A stretch of DNA of 64,000 nt from Clostridium beijerinckii (GTDB taxonomy: Bacteria > Bacillota > Clostridia > Clostridiales > Clostridiaceae). The notes under the pieces were generated by a model. That model had not been told where the DNA came from. It saw only the letters and a list, made by a program, of their open reading frames with translations, and ran no database searches. Positions 48,920-60,530 of the stretch are shown piece after piece (position 1 is the stretch's first letter; each line of letters begins with the position of its first letter). Where the stretch lies: NCBI RefSeq assembly GCF_036699995.1, contig NZ_CP144906.1, positions 437,501 through 501,500 of the forward strand, in the 5' to 3' direction. Both the position numbers and the translations under genes were made by a program.

Positions 48920-49414
48920 ATGGAGAGACGAGATAAGAAAAATTATTACTTGGATATTGCTGAAACAGTTTTAGAGAGAGGAACCTGTCTAAGGAGAAAC
49001 TATGGTTCTATAATTGTTAAAAATGATGAAATAATTTCTACTGGATACACAGGAGCACCTAGAGGTAGAAAAAATTGCATGGATTTGAATAGTTGCATAA
49101 GAGAAAAGTTGAAAGTTCCAAGAGGTACTCATTATGAGTTGTGTAGGAGTGTACATAGTGAAGCTAATGCAATAATAAGCGCTTCTAGAAGAGATATGAT
49201 TGGAGCTACATTATATTTAGTAGGACGAGATGCAAAAACAAGAGAATATGTAAGGGATGCAAACTCTTGCTCCATGTGTAAGAGATTGATAATTAATGCT
49301 GGAATTTCTAATGTTATTATAAGGGATTCAAAGCAGGAGTATAGAGAAATAAGTGTAGATTCATGGATAGAAGACGATGACTCTCTAAGAATAGTAAAAG
49401 ACGCAGGATATTAA
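48920..49414 (+). CDS. Deoxycytidylate (dCMP) deaminase family protein
   Basis: The 164-aa zinc deaminase has HSEANAI (zinc His and catalytic Glu) and SCSMCKRL (zinc Cys pair). The insert MDLNSCIREKLKVPRGTHYE and the length fit ComEB/dCMP deaminase rather than cytidine deaminase. It would supply dUMP for thymidylate synthesis. Between HSEANAI and SCSMC lies the usual spacing. GGGGGGAAT precedes the ATG. A terminator follows. Confidence 0.9.
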   Translation: MERRDKKNYYLDIAETVLERGTCLRRNYGSIIVKNDEIISTGYTGAPRGRKNCMDLNSCIREKLKVPRGTHYELCRSVHSEANAIISASRRDMIGATLYLVGRDAKTREYVRDANSCSMCKRLIINAGISNVIIRDSKQEYREISVDSWIEDDDSLRIVKDAGY

Positions 49415-49437
49415 TTTTTTAGAATTTGCATATTTGA

Positions 49438-49476
49438 ATAAATCCAACAAGCATTGCGAGTTGGATTTATTTTTAA
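49438..49476 (+). terminator. Terminator of the dCMP deaminase gene
   Basis: ATAAATCCAAC / GTTGGATTTAT form a perfect 11-bp stem with an 11-nt loop, followed by TTTTT. Confidence 0.85.
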
Positions 49477-49480
49477 AGTA

Positions 49481-49640
49481 TAAACTTTACCAGATAGCTA
49501 GTATGCGTAATACGCTTTTTCCTTTAATGAGGAGATAACGGCTGCACGGCGCTGGATAAGTTTCAACTAAGATTCAGATGGAGACTAAACTACGCCTGAA
49601 TTAAGTTTAACTTGATTTTAAATATACATAAAGACAGTAC
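49481..49640 (+). other. GC-rich structured noncoding segment before wecB
   Basis: In 49531-49600 I count 33 G or C in 70, well above the surroundings. A long imperfect helix forms from AAGTT (49558-49562), AACT (49565-49568) and ATTCAG (49572-49577) with CTGAAT (49596-49601), AGTT (49604-49607) and AACTT (49609-49613). A short GCGT/ACGC stem with a T-run (49505-49520) lies ahead. No coding frame fits. It is 80 nt before the wecB start. Confidence 0.55.
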
Positions 49641-49693
49641 TTAGAAATAGAATGAGAAAAATCTATAATTGCTTAAATATAGGAGGAAATAAT

Positions 49694-50842
49694 TTGAGTA
49701 CAAAGAAAATTATTACGATTTTTGGAACTAGACCTGAGGCTATAAAAATGGCACCTTTAGTAAAGGAATTAGAAAGAAGAGAAGAGATTGAATCGAAAGT
49801 TTGCGTGACGGCTCAACACAGAGAAATGTTAGATCAAGTTTTAGAGTTATTTGACATAAAACCTGATTTTGATTTAAATATAATGAAGACAAAACAGACT
49901 TTAACAGGAATTACAAGTAGAGTTTTAGAAGGGTTAGAGGAAGTTTTTAAAGAAGAAAAGCCAGATATGATATTAGTTCATGGAGATACTACAACTACAT
50001 TTGCAGGTTCTTTAGCTGCATTCTATCAGCAAATTAAAGTTGGGCATGTTGAAGCTGGTCTAAGGACTTTTAATAAGTATTTTCCTTTTCCAGAGGAAAT
50101 GAATAGAAAACTTACAGGAAGTCTAGCTGATTTACATTTTGCACCAACTAAAGGTTCGAAGGAAAACTTACTAAGGGAAGGAATAAATGCGAGTGATATA
50201 TATGTTACAGGAAATACTGTAATCGATGCTATGAAACATACAGTTGAAGATGATTACATCTTTGAAAACGAAGAGCTAAATAATATTGATTTTAGTAAGA
50301 AAGTAATAATGATCACTGCTCATAGAAGAGAAAACTGGGGAGAAGGAATCCAAAATATATGTATAGCATTAAACAAAATAGTTGAACAGAATGAAGACGT
50401 AGAATTAGTGTACTTAGTTCATTTGAATCCTGTAGTTAAAGATGTAGTTTATGAGAGACTTGGAGGAAAAGAAAGAGTTCACTTGCTGTCACCATTAGAT
50501 ACTAAGGAAACTCATAATTTGATGAATAAATCATTTATGGTTATGACAGATTCAGGGGGATTGCAAGAGGAAGCACCACATTTAGCAAAGCCTGTACTTG
50601 TGCTGAGAGACGTTACTGAACGACCAGAAGCTGTAGAGGCAGGTACTGTTAAGCTAGTTGGAACTAATATAGATCAAATAGTATCAGAGGCAAACGAATT
50701 ACTTAGAAACCCTGATGCTTATTGTAAAATGAGTAAATCTATAAATCCTTATGGAGATGGAATTGCATCTAGAAGAATAGCAGATGCTATATTAAAATAT
50801 TTTGGTTTGACAACAAGAGAAGTAGAAGAATTTAAAAGATAA
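49694..50842 (+). CDS. wecB: UDP-N-acetylglucosamine 2-epimerase (non-hydrolysing)
   Basis: The 382-aa protein has GTRPEAIKMAPLVKEL at the start, VHGDTTTTFAGSL, GHVEAGLRTF and TDSGGLQEEAP, all typical of WecB/MnaA. It makes UDP-ManNAc for teichoic-acid linkage or capsule. The start is TTG at 49694, 6 nt behind AGGAGG; the longer frame from 49652 contains that site. In many clostridia it also precedes the atp operon. Here thlA lies between. Confidence 0.96.
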   Translation: MSTKKIITIFGTRPEAIKMAPLVKELERREEIESKVCVTAQHREMLDQVLELFDIKPDFDLNIMKTKQTLTGITSRVLEGLEEVFKEEKPDMILVHGDTTTTFAGSLAAFYQQIKVGHVEAGLRTFNKYFPFPEEMNRKLTGSLADLHFAPTKGSKENLLREGINASDIYVTGNTVIDAMKHTVEDDYIFENEELNNIDFSKKVIMITAHRRENWGEGIQNICIALNKIVEQNEDVELVYLVHLNPVVKDVVYERLGGKERVHLLSPLDTKETHNLMNKSFMVMTDSGGLQEEAPHLAKPVLVLRDVTERPEAVEAGTVKLVGTNIDQIVSEANELLRNPDAYCKMSKSINPYGDGIASRRIADAILKYFGLTTREVEEFKR

Positions 50843-50845
50843 AGT

Positions 50846-50923
50846 TTGTTTAAATTTTAACAATTTATGCTTGATAAAAGAAATAATAAAAGGTATAATT
50901 TAGTTATGTTAATAATTTAACGA
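50846..50923 (+). promoter_or_regulatory. thlA promoter flanked by two Rex-like operators
   Basis: The promoter is TTGATA (50871-50876), 17-nt spacer, TATAAT (50894-50899), start near 50906. TTGTTTAAATTTTAACAA (50846-50863) matches the Rex consensus TTGTTAANNNNTTAACAA at 13 of 14 fixed positions and ends just before the -35. ATGTTAATAATTTAACGA (50906-50923) matches at 12 of 14 and covers the start point. Rex is known to act on thl in C. acetobutylicum. Confidence 0.7.
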
Positions 50924-50963
50924 AAGTTAATAAAATAATCTATAAAATTTTAGGAGGTCAAAC

Positions 50964-52145
50964 ATGAGAGATGTAGTTATTGTAAGTGCAGTAAGAACAG
51001 CGTTAGGTAGTTTTGGTGGAGCATTAAAGGATGTCTCAGCAGTAGATTTAGGAGCTTTAGTAATTAAAGAAGCCGTAAATAGAGCTGGAGTAAAACCTGA
51101 ATTAATTGAAGAAGTTATTATGGGTAATGTAATTCAAGCTGGTCTTGGTCAAAATACTGCAAGACAGTCAACAATAAAAGCTGGATTACCACAAGAAGTT
51201 TCAGCTATGACTATTAATAAGGTTTGTGGATCAGGTCTTAGAGCAGTTAGTTTAGCAGCTCAAATGATTAAAGCAGGAGATGCTGATGTTGTTGTTGCTG
51301 GAGGTATGGAAAATATGTCAGCTGCTCCATATGCATTGGACAAAGCAAGATGGGGACAAAGAATGGGCGATGGTAAATTAGTTGATACAATGATAAAAGA
51401 CGCATTATGGGATGCTTTTAACAACTATCATATGGGAGTTACAGCTGAAAATATTGCTAAACAATGGGGATTAACTAGAGAAGAACAAGATGCTTTCTCA
51501 GCTTCATCTCAACAAAAAGCTGAAGCAGCAATCAAGTCAGGAAGATTTAAAGATGAAATAGTTCCAGTTGTTATTCCTCAAAGAAAGGGAGAACCAAAAG
51601 TATTTGATACAGATGAATTCCCAAGATTCGGAACAACAGCAGAAACTTTAGCTAAATTAAAGCCAGCATTTATTAAAGATGGTACTGTTACAGCAGGTAA
51701 TGCATCAGGTATTAATGATGGAGCAGCAGCTTTTGTTGTTATGAGTGCAGAAAAGGCAGAAGAATTAGGACTTAAACCAATGGCTAAAATACTTTCTTAC
51801 GGTTCAAAAGGATTAGATCCAGCTATCATGGGTTATGGACCATTCCATGCAACTAAGAAAGCTTTAGAAAAAGCTAACTTAACAGTAGAAGACTTAGATT
51901 TAATCGAAGCTAATGAAGCTTTTGCTGCTCAAAGCTTAGCAGTTGCTAAAGACTTAAAATTCGATATGTCAAAAGTTAATGTAAATGGTGGAGCAATTGC
52001 TTTAGGTCACCCAGTTGGAGCATCAGGTGCAAGAATATTAGTAACTCTTCTTCATGAAATGGAAAAGAGAGATGCTAAAAAAGGATTAGCTACACTTTGT
52101 ATAGGTGGCGGAATGGGAACAGCTCTTATCGTTGAAAGAGTTTAA
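50964..52145 (+). CDS. thlA: Acetyl-CoA acetyltransferase (thiolase)
   Basis: The 393-aa biosynthetic thiolase has the acyl-carrying C88 ([10 protein letters not shown]), H349 in [12 protein letters not shown] and C379 in CIGGGMGT. It condenses two acetyl-CoA to acetoacetyl-CoA, the entry to butyrate and, in solventogenic species, acetone/butanol formation. The gene uses a narrower, highly-expressed-type codon set than its neighbours. AGGAGGTC precedes the ATG. It is monocistronic with its own promoter, Rex-like sites and a strong terminator. Confidence 0.97.
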   Translation: MRDVVIVSAVRTALGSFGGALKDVSAVDLGALVIKEAVNRAGVKPELIEEVIMGNVIQAGLGQNTARQSTIKAGLPQEVSAMTINKVCGSGLRAVSLAAQMIKAGDADVVVAGGMENMSAAPYALDKARWGQRMGDGKLVDTMIKDALWDAFNNYHMGVTAENIAKQWGLTREEQDAFSASSQQKAEAAIKSGRFKDEIVPVVIPQRKGEPKVFDTDEFPRFGTTAETLAKLKPAFIKDGTVTAGNASGINDGAAAFVVMSAEKAEELGLKPMAKILSYGSKGLDPAIMGYGPFHATKKALEKANLTVEDLDLIEANEAFAAQSLAVAKDLKFDMSKVNVNGGAIALGHPVGASGARILVTLLHEMEKRDAKKGLATLCIGGGMGTALIVERV

Positions 52146-52865
52146 TATAAATTAAGATTTAAAAAGGTTACTATGATAATTTTCATGGTAACCTTTTTTT
52201 ATTAAATATAAGTATAAAATAAAATGAAAAGAAGAAAATAGAAATGCATGTATTAAATTAGATAAGGTCAGTAAAAAAATCAAAATTATTATGTACATTA
52301 ATCATCTGATAGAAGGGGTGAAAATATTATCAAAATAATTACTATATATAAATCAGTGGAAAAAATGAAAGAGTTTTTAATCATATATTTCATTAAGGTG
52401 TTTTATATACTTCATAACATAGTTAATGTGAGGATTTGCTAAATAATAATACATATAAATTTGGTAATTATAGATTAAAAAAAATAAATATTGAATAAGG
52501 ATTAATTTCTGTATTCAATAATATGAAATGTATAATAGTAAGTATAGCTTTATAAAACCCAAAAATAGTATAAAATTCACCAAATTTTTGAAAATTGATG
52601 ACAAAATTTGTAATGAAAATGTTAACAAAAATAATATTTTGTAGATAAATGTTACAGAATATTTAGAAAATTGAATCAAACAAGCTTTTAAAAATCATTA
52701 AATGAGAAAAATGAAGAAATAACCAATATTAGCTGAGCATTCACGAGCATATGAAATATAAATTCATTATAAAGTAAAAATAAGCTGATTTTACTTTTAA
52801 ATAGTGTTTTATTAAAGATAAATATAAAGATATAATTACTGATATTGAGGTTAAGGGGGTTATGT
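52146..52865. other. 720-nt AT-rich gap between thlA and the atp operon
   Basis: It holds the thlA terminator and a hairpin AAAGTAAAA/TTTTACTTT (52771-52797, 9-nt loop). A TATAAT at 52831 without a good -35 may serve the atp operon. No coding frame is supported. A TGTTAACA palindrome at 52620 is too short to call. Confidence 0.6.
52161..52200 (+). terminator. Terminator of thlA
   Basis: AAAAAGGTTAC / GTAACCTTTTT form an 11-bp stem with further inner pairing, followed by seven T. Confidence 0.9.
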
Positions 52866-53231
52866 ATGAATAAAGAAGTGAATAAACTGCTTCTACAAAC
52901 GATAAAATACGATTTGGGGAGCGGATTATTGATATCTTTAATAATAGTCTTAATTTCCACCTTTATAAATGCAGGAATCTATATGATAGGCATGTGTGTG
53001 TCGCTAATAAATTTTCTAGCAAGTGGTTATATCGTTGGGAAATTTTTGGATAAAAATAGAGCATGGATTATAATTCCTACGTATTTTATTAGGATGGCAT
53101 TCATAATTGCTACAGTATTTCCGTTTTTAGGAAATATAAAATACGTAATATATTATATGATAGGCTTTGTTTCACATTATGTACTACTTATAGTTTTTCG
53201 TATTAAAGAAAATAGGAAAGGAAGTGTTTAG
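52866..53231 (+). CDS. atpI: ATP synthase protein I
   Basis: The 121-aa protein has four membrane segments and stands in the AtpI position, just before atpB. AtpI helps assemble the c-ring or Mg transport. Sequence conservation is low, as usual, so the call relies on topology and position. AAGGGGG lies 11 nt before the ATG at 52866; the ATG at 52862 is out of frame and stops at once, and the longer frame at 52845 includes the ribosome site. Confidence 0.85.
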   Translation: MNKEVNKLLLQTIKYDLGSGLLISLIIVLISTFINAGIYMIGMCVSLINFLASGYIVGKFLDKNRAWIIIPTYFIRMAFIIATVFPFLGNIKYVIYYMIGFVSHYVLLIVFRIKENRKGSV

Positions 53232-53232
53232 A

Positions 53233-53913
53233 GTGGAGCCCGTGATACCTATATTTTCACCTGAAATTTTTGGCGTTACAGTAGATATTACTGCAGGGAT
53301 AATAATTGAATGGATTGTTATCGCAATTTTAGGGATAGGTGCTTTTCTATTAACAAAAAACTTGAAGTTAAAACCTGGCAAGGTCCAAGCGGCTTTGGAA
53401 AAAGTCTATCAAACAATAAGGGACTTTATGGTTGGTACTATGGGTGAAGAATATGAATCATTTCTGCCTTATATAGGAACATTAATGATCTATTTGCTAA
53501 TACTAAATCTAGTTGGATTATTAGGATTTAAGCCACCTACAAGTGATTTGAGCATAACAGCATCCTTCGCAATAACCACATTTTTAGTAGTGAATTTAAA
53601 TGCTATTAAAAAGAATGGAATACTTGGGTTTGGAAAGGGATTGTTACATCCATTTATCCCTATGCTGCCATTAAACATAATAGAAAGAATTATTTTGCCA
53701 ATGTCTTTGGCGCTAAGACTTTTTGGTAACATGGTTGCGGCAGTAATATTATTAGAATTGGTGTATCATGGATTGAGTTCAATATCAATTTTTGCACAAT
53801 TTGGTATACCTGTAATATTACACGCATATTTCGATTTATTTGATGGATTAATTCAAATGATAGTATTTACAATGCTAACTATGATTAATATCAAACAAAT
53901 AGCAGAAGAATAA
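53233..53913 (+). CDS. atpB: ATP synthase F0 subunit a
   Basis: The 226-aa protein has five to six membrane segments and the essential Arg in SLALRLFGNMVAA; LIQMIVFTMLTMI is the last helix. It forms the ion half-channels beside the c-ring. The start is the GTG at 53233 (MEPVIPIF), about 8 nt behind AAAGGAAG; the frame could open at GTG 53224, which overlaps that site and the atpI stop. Confidence 0.95.
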   Translation: MEPVIPIFSPEIFGVTVDITAGIIIEWIVIAILGIGAFLLTKNLKLKPGKVQAALEKVYQTIRDFMVGTMGEEYESFLPYIGTLMIYLLILNLVGLLGFKPPTSDLSITASFAITTFLVVNLNAIKKNGILGFGKGLLHPFIPMLPLNIIERIILPMSLALRLFGNMVAAVILLELVYHGLSSISIFAQFGIPVILHAYFDLFDGLIQMIVFTMLTMINIKQIAEE

Positions 53914-53967
53914 GTTTAGAAAATTATTAAAAAATTAAAATTAATTAATATCTTAGGAGGAATCATA

Positions 53968-54183
53968 ATGAGTTTAGGAGTTCTAGCAGCTGGTATAGCT
54001 GTATTATCTGGTATTGGAGCAGGAGTAGGTATTGGAATTGCAGCTGGTAAGGCAGTTGAAGCAGTAGGAAGACAACCAGAAGCATCAGGAAGAGTAATGA
54101 CATTTTTCATATTAGGTGCAGCACTTTGTGAAACTACAGCAATATATGGATTAGTAATGGCATTTATGTTAATGAACAGATAA
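53968..54183 (+). CDS. atpE: ATP synthase F0 subunit c
   Basis: The 71-aa hairpin protein has two membrane helices joined by the polar loop GRQPE. The ion-binding Glu is E55 ([10 protein letters not shown]). Sodium-type c subunits carry a Gln in the first helix (GxGQG); here the matching site reads GVGIG, so Ile replaces Gln while the Thr after Glu is kept. Protons are thus the likelier coupling ion. TTAGGAGG precedes the ATG. Confidence 0.97.
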   Translation: MSLGVLAAGIAVLSGIGAGVGIGIAAGKAVEAVGRQPEASGRVMTFFILGAALCETTAIYGLVMAFMLMNR

Positions 54184-54235
54184 TAAATTTGTATGAGTTA
54201 ATTGCATTGACTCCGAAGGGAGGATATAAGTAAAA

Positions 54236-54715
54236 ATGGAAGTAAATGTATCAACAATTATATTCAATTGGATTAATTTTGGTCTGATAATCTTGATTTT
54301 AAAACATTTCTTTTGGGATAAAATCAAAGGAATAATTGAAGAAAGACAAAATCTCGTTAATCAAACGATAAGTAAAGCAGATGAAGATGCTGAAAAAGCT
54401 AGAATGTATTTGGTAAAGAATGAACAAATTTTACAATCAGCTAAAGAAGAAGGTAAGAAAATCACTGAAGCTCAAAGAGCAAAAGGTGATAAACTTTACG
54501 AGGAAATTGTTCAAAATGCAAAAGTGGAAGCAAATTCAATAAAAGAAAGAGCTAACTTAGAAATTGAAAGAGAAAAAGAAAAAGCAGAATATGAGATTAA
54601 AAAACAAGCAGTAGATTTAGCGGTAGAGCTTTCAGTTAAAGCATTAGAGCAGCAAGTAGATGAAGCAACACATAGAAAACTTATTGGCGATTTTATTGCT
54701 AAGGTAGGTATGTAA
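54236..54715 (+). CDS. atpF: ATP synthase F0 subunit b
   Basis: The 159-aa protein has one N-terminal membrane helix (about 8-28) and a long charged coiled coil, the peripheral stalk. Sequence [26 protein letters not shown] is typical (first part quoted). GGGAGGAT precedes the ATG. atpH begins 2 nt after its stop. Confidence 0.95.
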   Translation: MEVNVSTIIFNWINFGLIILILKHFFWDKIKGIIEERQNLVNQTISKADEDAEKARMYLVKNEQILQSAKEEGKKITEAQRAKGDKLYEEIVQNAKVEANSIKERANLEIEREKEKAEYEIKKQAVDLAVELSVKALEQQVDEATHRKLIGDFIAKVGM

Positions 54716-54717
54716 GT

Positions 54718-55257
54718 ATGCAGGAGTATTTAGAGAAAAGATATGCGTTAGCTCTGTATGAAATTGCTGAAAAGAATAATAAAGTGGATGAATATTTACG
54801 AGACTTAACAGATATATGTGATATATTTGATGAAAATAAAGAGTTTTATGAAGTAATTAATCATCCTAAAATAAACACAGCAAAAAAGAAACAGTTATTT
54901 ACTGATTTGTTTAAAGGAAAAATTGATGGAGAATTACTTTCTTTCATGATGATATTGATTGAAAAGGATAGAATTCTTCAGTTAAGAGAAATACTAGGTC
55001 AAATGGAAAATATTGATCTAGAAAGAAGAAATACTATAAGAGGTATAGTTAAAACAGTTGTACCACTTTTAGATGAAGAATTAGAACAATTAAAAGCTAT
55101 CTTTGAAAAAAAGTACGAAAAAAATATTATATTTAATACTAAAATAGACAAAAGTCTTCTAGGCGGAGTTTATGTTAAAGTTGGAAATGATATTATTGAT
55201 GGAACTATAAAATCAAAGGTAGAAGAAATGAAAGAATTAATGCTTAAGAAAGAATAG
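54718..55257 (+). CDS. atpH: ATP synthase F1 subunit delta
   Basis: The 179-aa protein matches the delta/OSCP family: [19 protein letters not shown] at the start and the C-terminal [20 protein letters not shown]. It joins the stalk to the F1 head. It is 2 nt after atpF, so translation is coupled. Confidence 0.95.
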   Translation: MQEYLEKRYALALYEIAEKNNKVDEYLRDLTDICDIFDENKEFYEVINHPKINTAKKKQLFTDLFKGKIDGELLSFMMILIEKDRILQLREILGQMENIDLERRNTIRGIVKTVVPLLDEELEQLKAIFEKKYEKNIIFNTKIDKSLLGGVYVKVGNDIIDGTIKSKVEEMKELMLKKE

Positions 55258-55267
55258 AGGTGAATCC

Positions 55268-56782
55268 ATGAATATTAAACCAGAAGAAATAACTTCTATT
55301 ATAAAGAAGGAAATAGAGAAATACGAAAAAGATATTAAAACAGTAGATTCTGGTACTATAATCCAAATTGGAGATGGTGTTTCAAGAGTTTATGGATTAG
55401 ATAATTGTATGCAAGGGGAATTGTTAGAATTTCCTAATAATGTATATGGGATGGTTTTAAATCTTGAACAGGATAATGTTGGTTGTGTTCTTTTAGGAGA
55501 AGAAAAAGGAATAAAAGAAGGCGATACAGTTAAAGGAACAGGAAGAGTTGTTGAAGTTCCTGTAGGCGAAGCAATGATTGGAAGAGTTGTTAATGCATTA
55601 GGAGAACCAATTGATGGTAAGGGTCCTATAAACACAAGCCAAACTAGACCAATCGAAATTCCAGCAGCAGGTATAATTGATAGAAGTTCTGTTAATGAGC
55701 CATTACAAACTGGAATTAAAGCTATAGATTCAATGATTCCAATAGGTAGAGGACAAAGAGAACTTATCATTGGAGACAGACAAACAGGTAAAACAGCTAT
55801 AGCTATAGATACAATATTAAACCAAAAGGGTAAAGACGTTATCTGTATATATGTTGCTATCGGTCAAAAGCAATCTACAGTTGCTCATATATTTAATACA
55901 TTAACTGAAATGGGTGCTATGGATTATAGTATAGTTGTAAGTGCTACAGCTTCAGAATCAGCTCCACTTCAATACATGGCTCCATATTCTGGATGTACCA
56001 TAGGAGAATATTTTATGCATCAAGGTAAAGATGTATTAATAATATATGATGATCTTTCAAAACATGCAACTGCATATAGAGCAATGTCATTATTACTTAA
56101 GAGACCACCAGGAAGAGAAGCTTACCCAGGAGATGTTTTCTATATACATTCAAGATTACTTGAAAGAGCTGCGAAGCTATCTAAAGAATTAGGTGGTGGA
56201 TCAATAACAGCACTTCCAATTATAGAAACTCAAGCTGGAGATGTTACTGCGTACATACCAACTAATGTTATATCAATCACTGATGGTCAAATATTCTTAG
56301 AATCTGATTTATTTAATGCAGGACAAAGACCAGCAGTAAATGCAGGTATATCAGTATCAAGAGTTGGTGGTAGTGCACAAATTAAAGCTATGAAACAGGT
56401 AAGTGGTACTTTAAGATTAGAACTAGCACAATATAGAGAGCTAGAAGCCTTTTCACAATTTGGATCTGACTTAGATGCCGATTCTAGTAGAAGACTTGAA
56501 AAAGGTAAGAGATTAGTTGAAGTATTAAAACAAGATCAATATAGTCCACTTGAAGTTGGAAAGCAAATCATAATATTATATGCAGCTGTTAATGATTTCT
56601 TATCAGACATTAAAGTTAGCGATATAAAGAGATTCGAAAAAGAATTCTTAGAGTATGTTGATACTCATCATAGAGAAATTGAAAAATCAATTATTACAGG
56701 AAAAACTTTAACTGATGAAATAAAATCTATGTTAGAGGAAGCAATAGTTGAGTTTAAAAAGATATTTTTACAAGAAGCATAG
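55268..56782 (+). CDS. atpA: ATP synthase F1 subunit alpha
   Basis: The 504-aa protein has the P-loop GDRQTGKTA and the signature [17 protein letters not shown]. It is the non-catalytic nucleotide-binding subunit. TAGAGGTG precedes the ATG. Length is normal. Confidence 0.98.
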   Translation: MNIKPEEITSIIKKEIEKYEKDIKTVDSGTIIQIGDGVSRVYGLDNCMQGELLEFPNNVYGMVLNLEQDNVGCVLLGEEKGIKEGDTVKGTGRVVEVPVGEAMIGRVVNALGEPIDGKGPINTSQTRPIEIPAAGIIDRSSVNEPLQTGIKAIDSMIPIGRGQRELIIGDRQTGKTAIAIDTILNQKGKDVICIYVAIGQKQSTVAHIFNTLTEMGAMDYSIVVSATASESAPLQYMAPYSGCTIGEYFMHQGKDVLIIYDDLSKHATAYRAMSLLLKRPPGREAYPGDVFYIHSRLLERAAKLSKELGGGSITALPIIETQAGDVTAYIPTNVISITDGQIFLESDLFNAGQRPAVNAGISVSRVGGSAQIKAMKQVSGTLRLELAQYRELEAFSQFGSDLDADSSRRLEKGKRLVEVLKQDQYSPLEVGKQIIILYAAVNDFLSDIKVSDIKRFEKEFLEYVDTHHREIEKSIITGKTLTDEIKSMLEEAIVEFKKIFLQEA

Positions 56783-56823
56783 CTTAAATTCTTAAGCTAT
56801 GCCCTTCTTAGGAGGTGGAGATA

Positions 56824-59081
<2,258 letters not shown>

Positions 59082-59096
59082 AGGGGATGAGCAATT

Positions 59097-59504
59097 ATGG
59101 CTAATACCTTTTTACTAAAAATTATAACACCTGGTCGTGAAGTTTATAATGATCAAGTAGAAAAAGTAACTTTAAAAAGTGCAGATGGAGAATTTCAAGT
59201 ACTTGCAAATCATCAAAGTCTAATATCTACTACGATACCTTGCATCGCGAAATTCAAAGATGCTAAGGGAAATGATGAAGAGTTATTTATTTCTAAGTCA
59301 CTTGTTCAGGTTAATAATAACGAAATGGTTATAAGTAGTGATGCTGCTGAGTTTGAGGAAGATATTGATGAAGAAAGAGCGGAACGAGCTCTTAGAAGAG
59401 CAGAAGATAGACTAAAAAACTCAGAAAACTACAATAGAGGAAGAGCAGAAGCAGCATTCTTTAGGGCAAAGCAAAGATTAGCTCTAAAAAAATCTAATAG
59501 ATAA
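59097..59504 (+). CDS. atpC: ATP synthase F1 subunit epsilon
   Basis: The 135-aa protein has the beta-sandwich part ([21 protein letters not shown] in part) and the C-terminal two-helix part ([14 protein letters not shown]). It can brake ATP hydrolysis. AAGGGGATG precedes the ATG. It is the last gene of the operon. Confidence 0.97.
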   Translation: MANTFLLKIITPGREVYNDQVEKVTLKSADGEFQVLANHQSLISTTIPCIAKFKDAKGNDEELFISKSLVQVNNNEMVISSDAAEFEEDIDEERAERALRRAEDRLKNSENYNRGRAEAAFFRAKQRLALKKSNR

Positions 59505-59518
59505 TATTACTATAAATT

Positions 59519-59580
59519 AAAGTGTACCATCTTTTATATAGGTAAATACCGTATAAAGATGCTACACTTTATTTTTTATT
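59519..59580 (+). terminator. Terminator of the atp operon
   Basis: A long stem from AAAGTGTACCATCTTT (59519 on) and AAAGATGCTACACTTT (to 59570) with inner extension is followed by a T-rich tract. Confidence 0.85.
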
Positions 59581-59718
59581 ATTTTTTATTCTAGATATTG
59601 ACAATCTATCACAAAATTTTAAGAAATTTATATTATATATTATATAGCTGGATAGAAAAGAGAATAAAAGTTAAAGGAGATGGCCATAATTAAGAAGATA
59701 AATTAAGGGGGGCTTAAT

Positions 59719-60369
59719 ATGAATATAAAAATGAGTATAGTAATTTTTATATTATTATCTTTTTTTAATATAGGCGCTATTTCCAGCGATATAGTCAGCG
59801 CTCAAAATTCATTCAATACTTTAGAAATGAAAGTGAAAGATATAAGTGAGTTTCAGGAAAATGGTGTAAAACTTCAGTATAGGACGAAAAATAATATTGC
59901 AGATGAAGGGTATAGAATAAAAGAAAGTTTACCCACAAATATGAATTTCTCTTATAAGGATGATGGGAATGATGAGTTTGAAGCGTTTAACAGTGATTTG
60001 GATATTAATATAAAAATATGGCGTGAAGATGTATATAGTTATGTTGAAATTATATTAACGAACAAGAATCCTAAATATGGGACAAAGTATTTGAAAAACA
60101 TACTTAAGAATATTGAAAATTCAAAATTAGAAAATACGCAATATTTTCTTTACTATGAAGGTAAAGAAAAAGGATTAGATAGTGATTATTTTACAAATGG
60201 ATTAGTCAGTGAATATAACATAAGGAAGGCACAACTTATGAAAATCAGTAATGGATACTCAGCAACAGGTTATTTGAACGATGGAGAAAAAATTAATTTT
60301 GCATTAGTTGATTATGATACTGGTTCACATATAATAATTGGTACGCCAATAATATTTACAACATATTAA
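59719..60369 (+). CDS. YwmB-like secreted protein (TATA-box-binding-like fold)
   Basis: The 216-aa protein has a signal-peptide-like N-terminus (about 1-28, IVIFILLSFFNIGAISSDIVSA in part) and a mature part compatible with the YwmB/DUF1779 family. The call rests mainly on its place between atpC and murA, where B. subtilis has ywmB, plus its size and signal. The function is unknown. AAGGGGGG precedes the ATG. Confidence 0.7.
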   Translation: MNIKMSIVIFILLSFFNIGAISSDIVSAQNSFNTLEMKVKDISEFQENGVKLQYRTKNNIADEGYRIKESLPTNMNFSYKDDGNDEFEAFNSDLDINIKIWREDVYSYVEIILTNKNPKYGTKYLKNILKNIENSKLENTQYFLYYEGKEKGLDSDYFTNGLVSEYNIRKAQLMKISNGYSATGYLNDGEKINFALVDYDTGSHIIIGTPIIFTTY

Positions 60370-60372
60370 GAC

Positions 60373-60408
60373 ATATTGAAAAAGCTTTTCAATATAACCT
60401 TTATTTTG
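60373..60408 (+). terminator. Terminator of the ywmB-like gene
   Basis: ATATTGAAAA / TTTTCAATAT form a perfect 10-bp stem with a 3-nt loop, followed by CCTTTATTTT. Confidence 0.6.
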
Positions 60409-60530
60409 CTTTGGGTATAATATAGATTTGTTTATTAGCGAAATCTTATTGGATTTTTCTAAAGCAGAGTATATGTAATATTTTGGACAGTTATTTTTCA
60501 TATGCTTAACAATTCATTATGGAGGATAAT

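Noticed and set aside
52808..52836. atp operon promoter
   Set aside because: TATAAT at 52831 has no recognisable -35 at 16-18 nt, so it is mentioned only in the gap entry.
52688..52960. 90-aa minus-strand frame before atpI
   Set aside because: It overlaps the atpI start in antisense and lacks a ribosome site.
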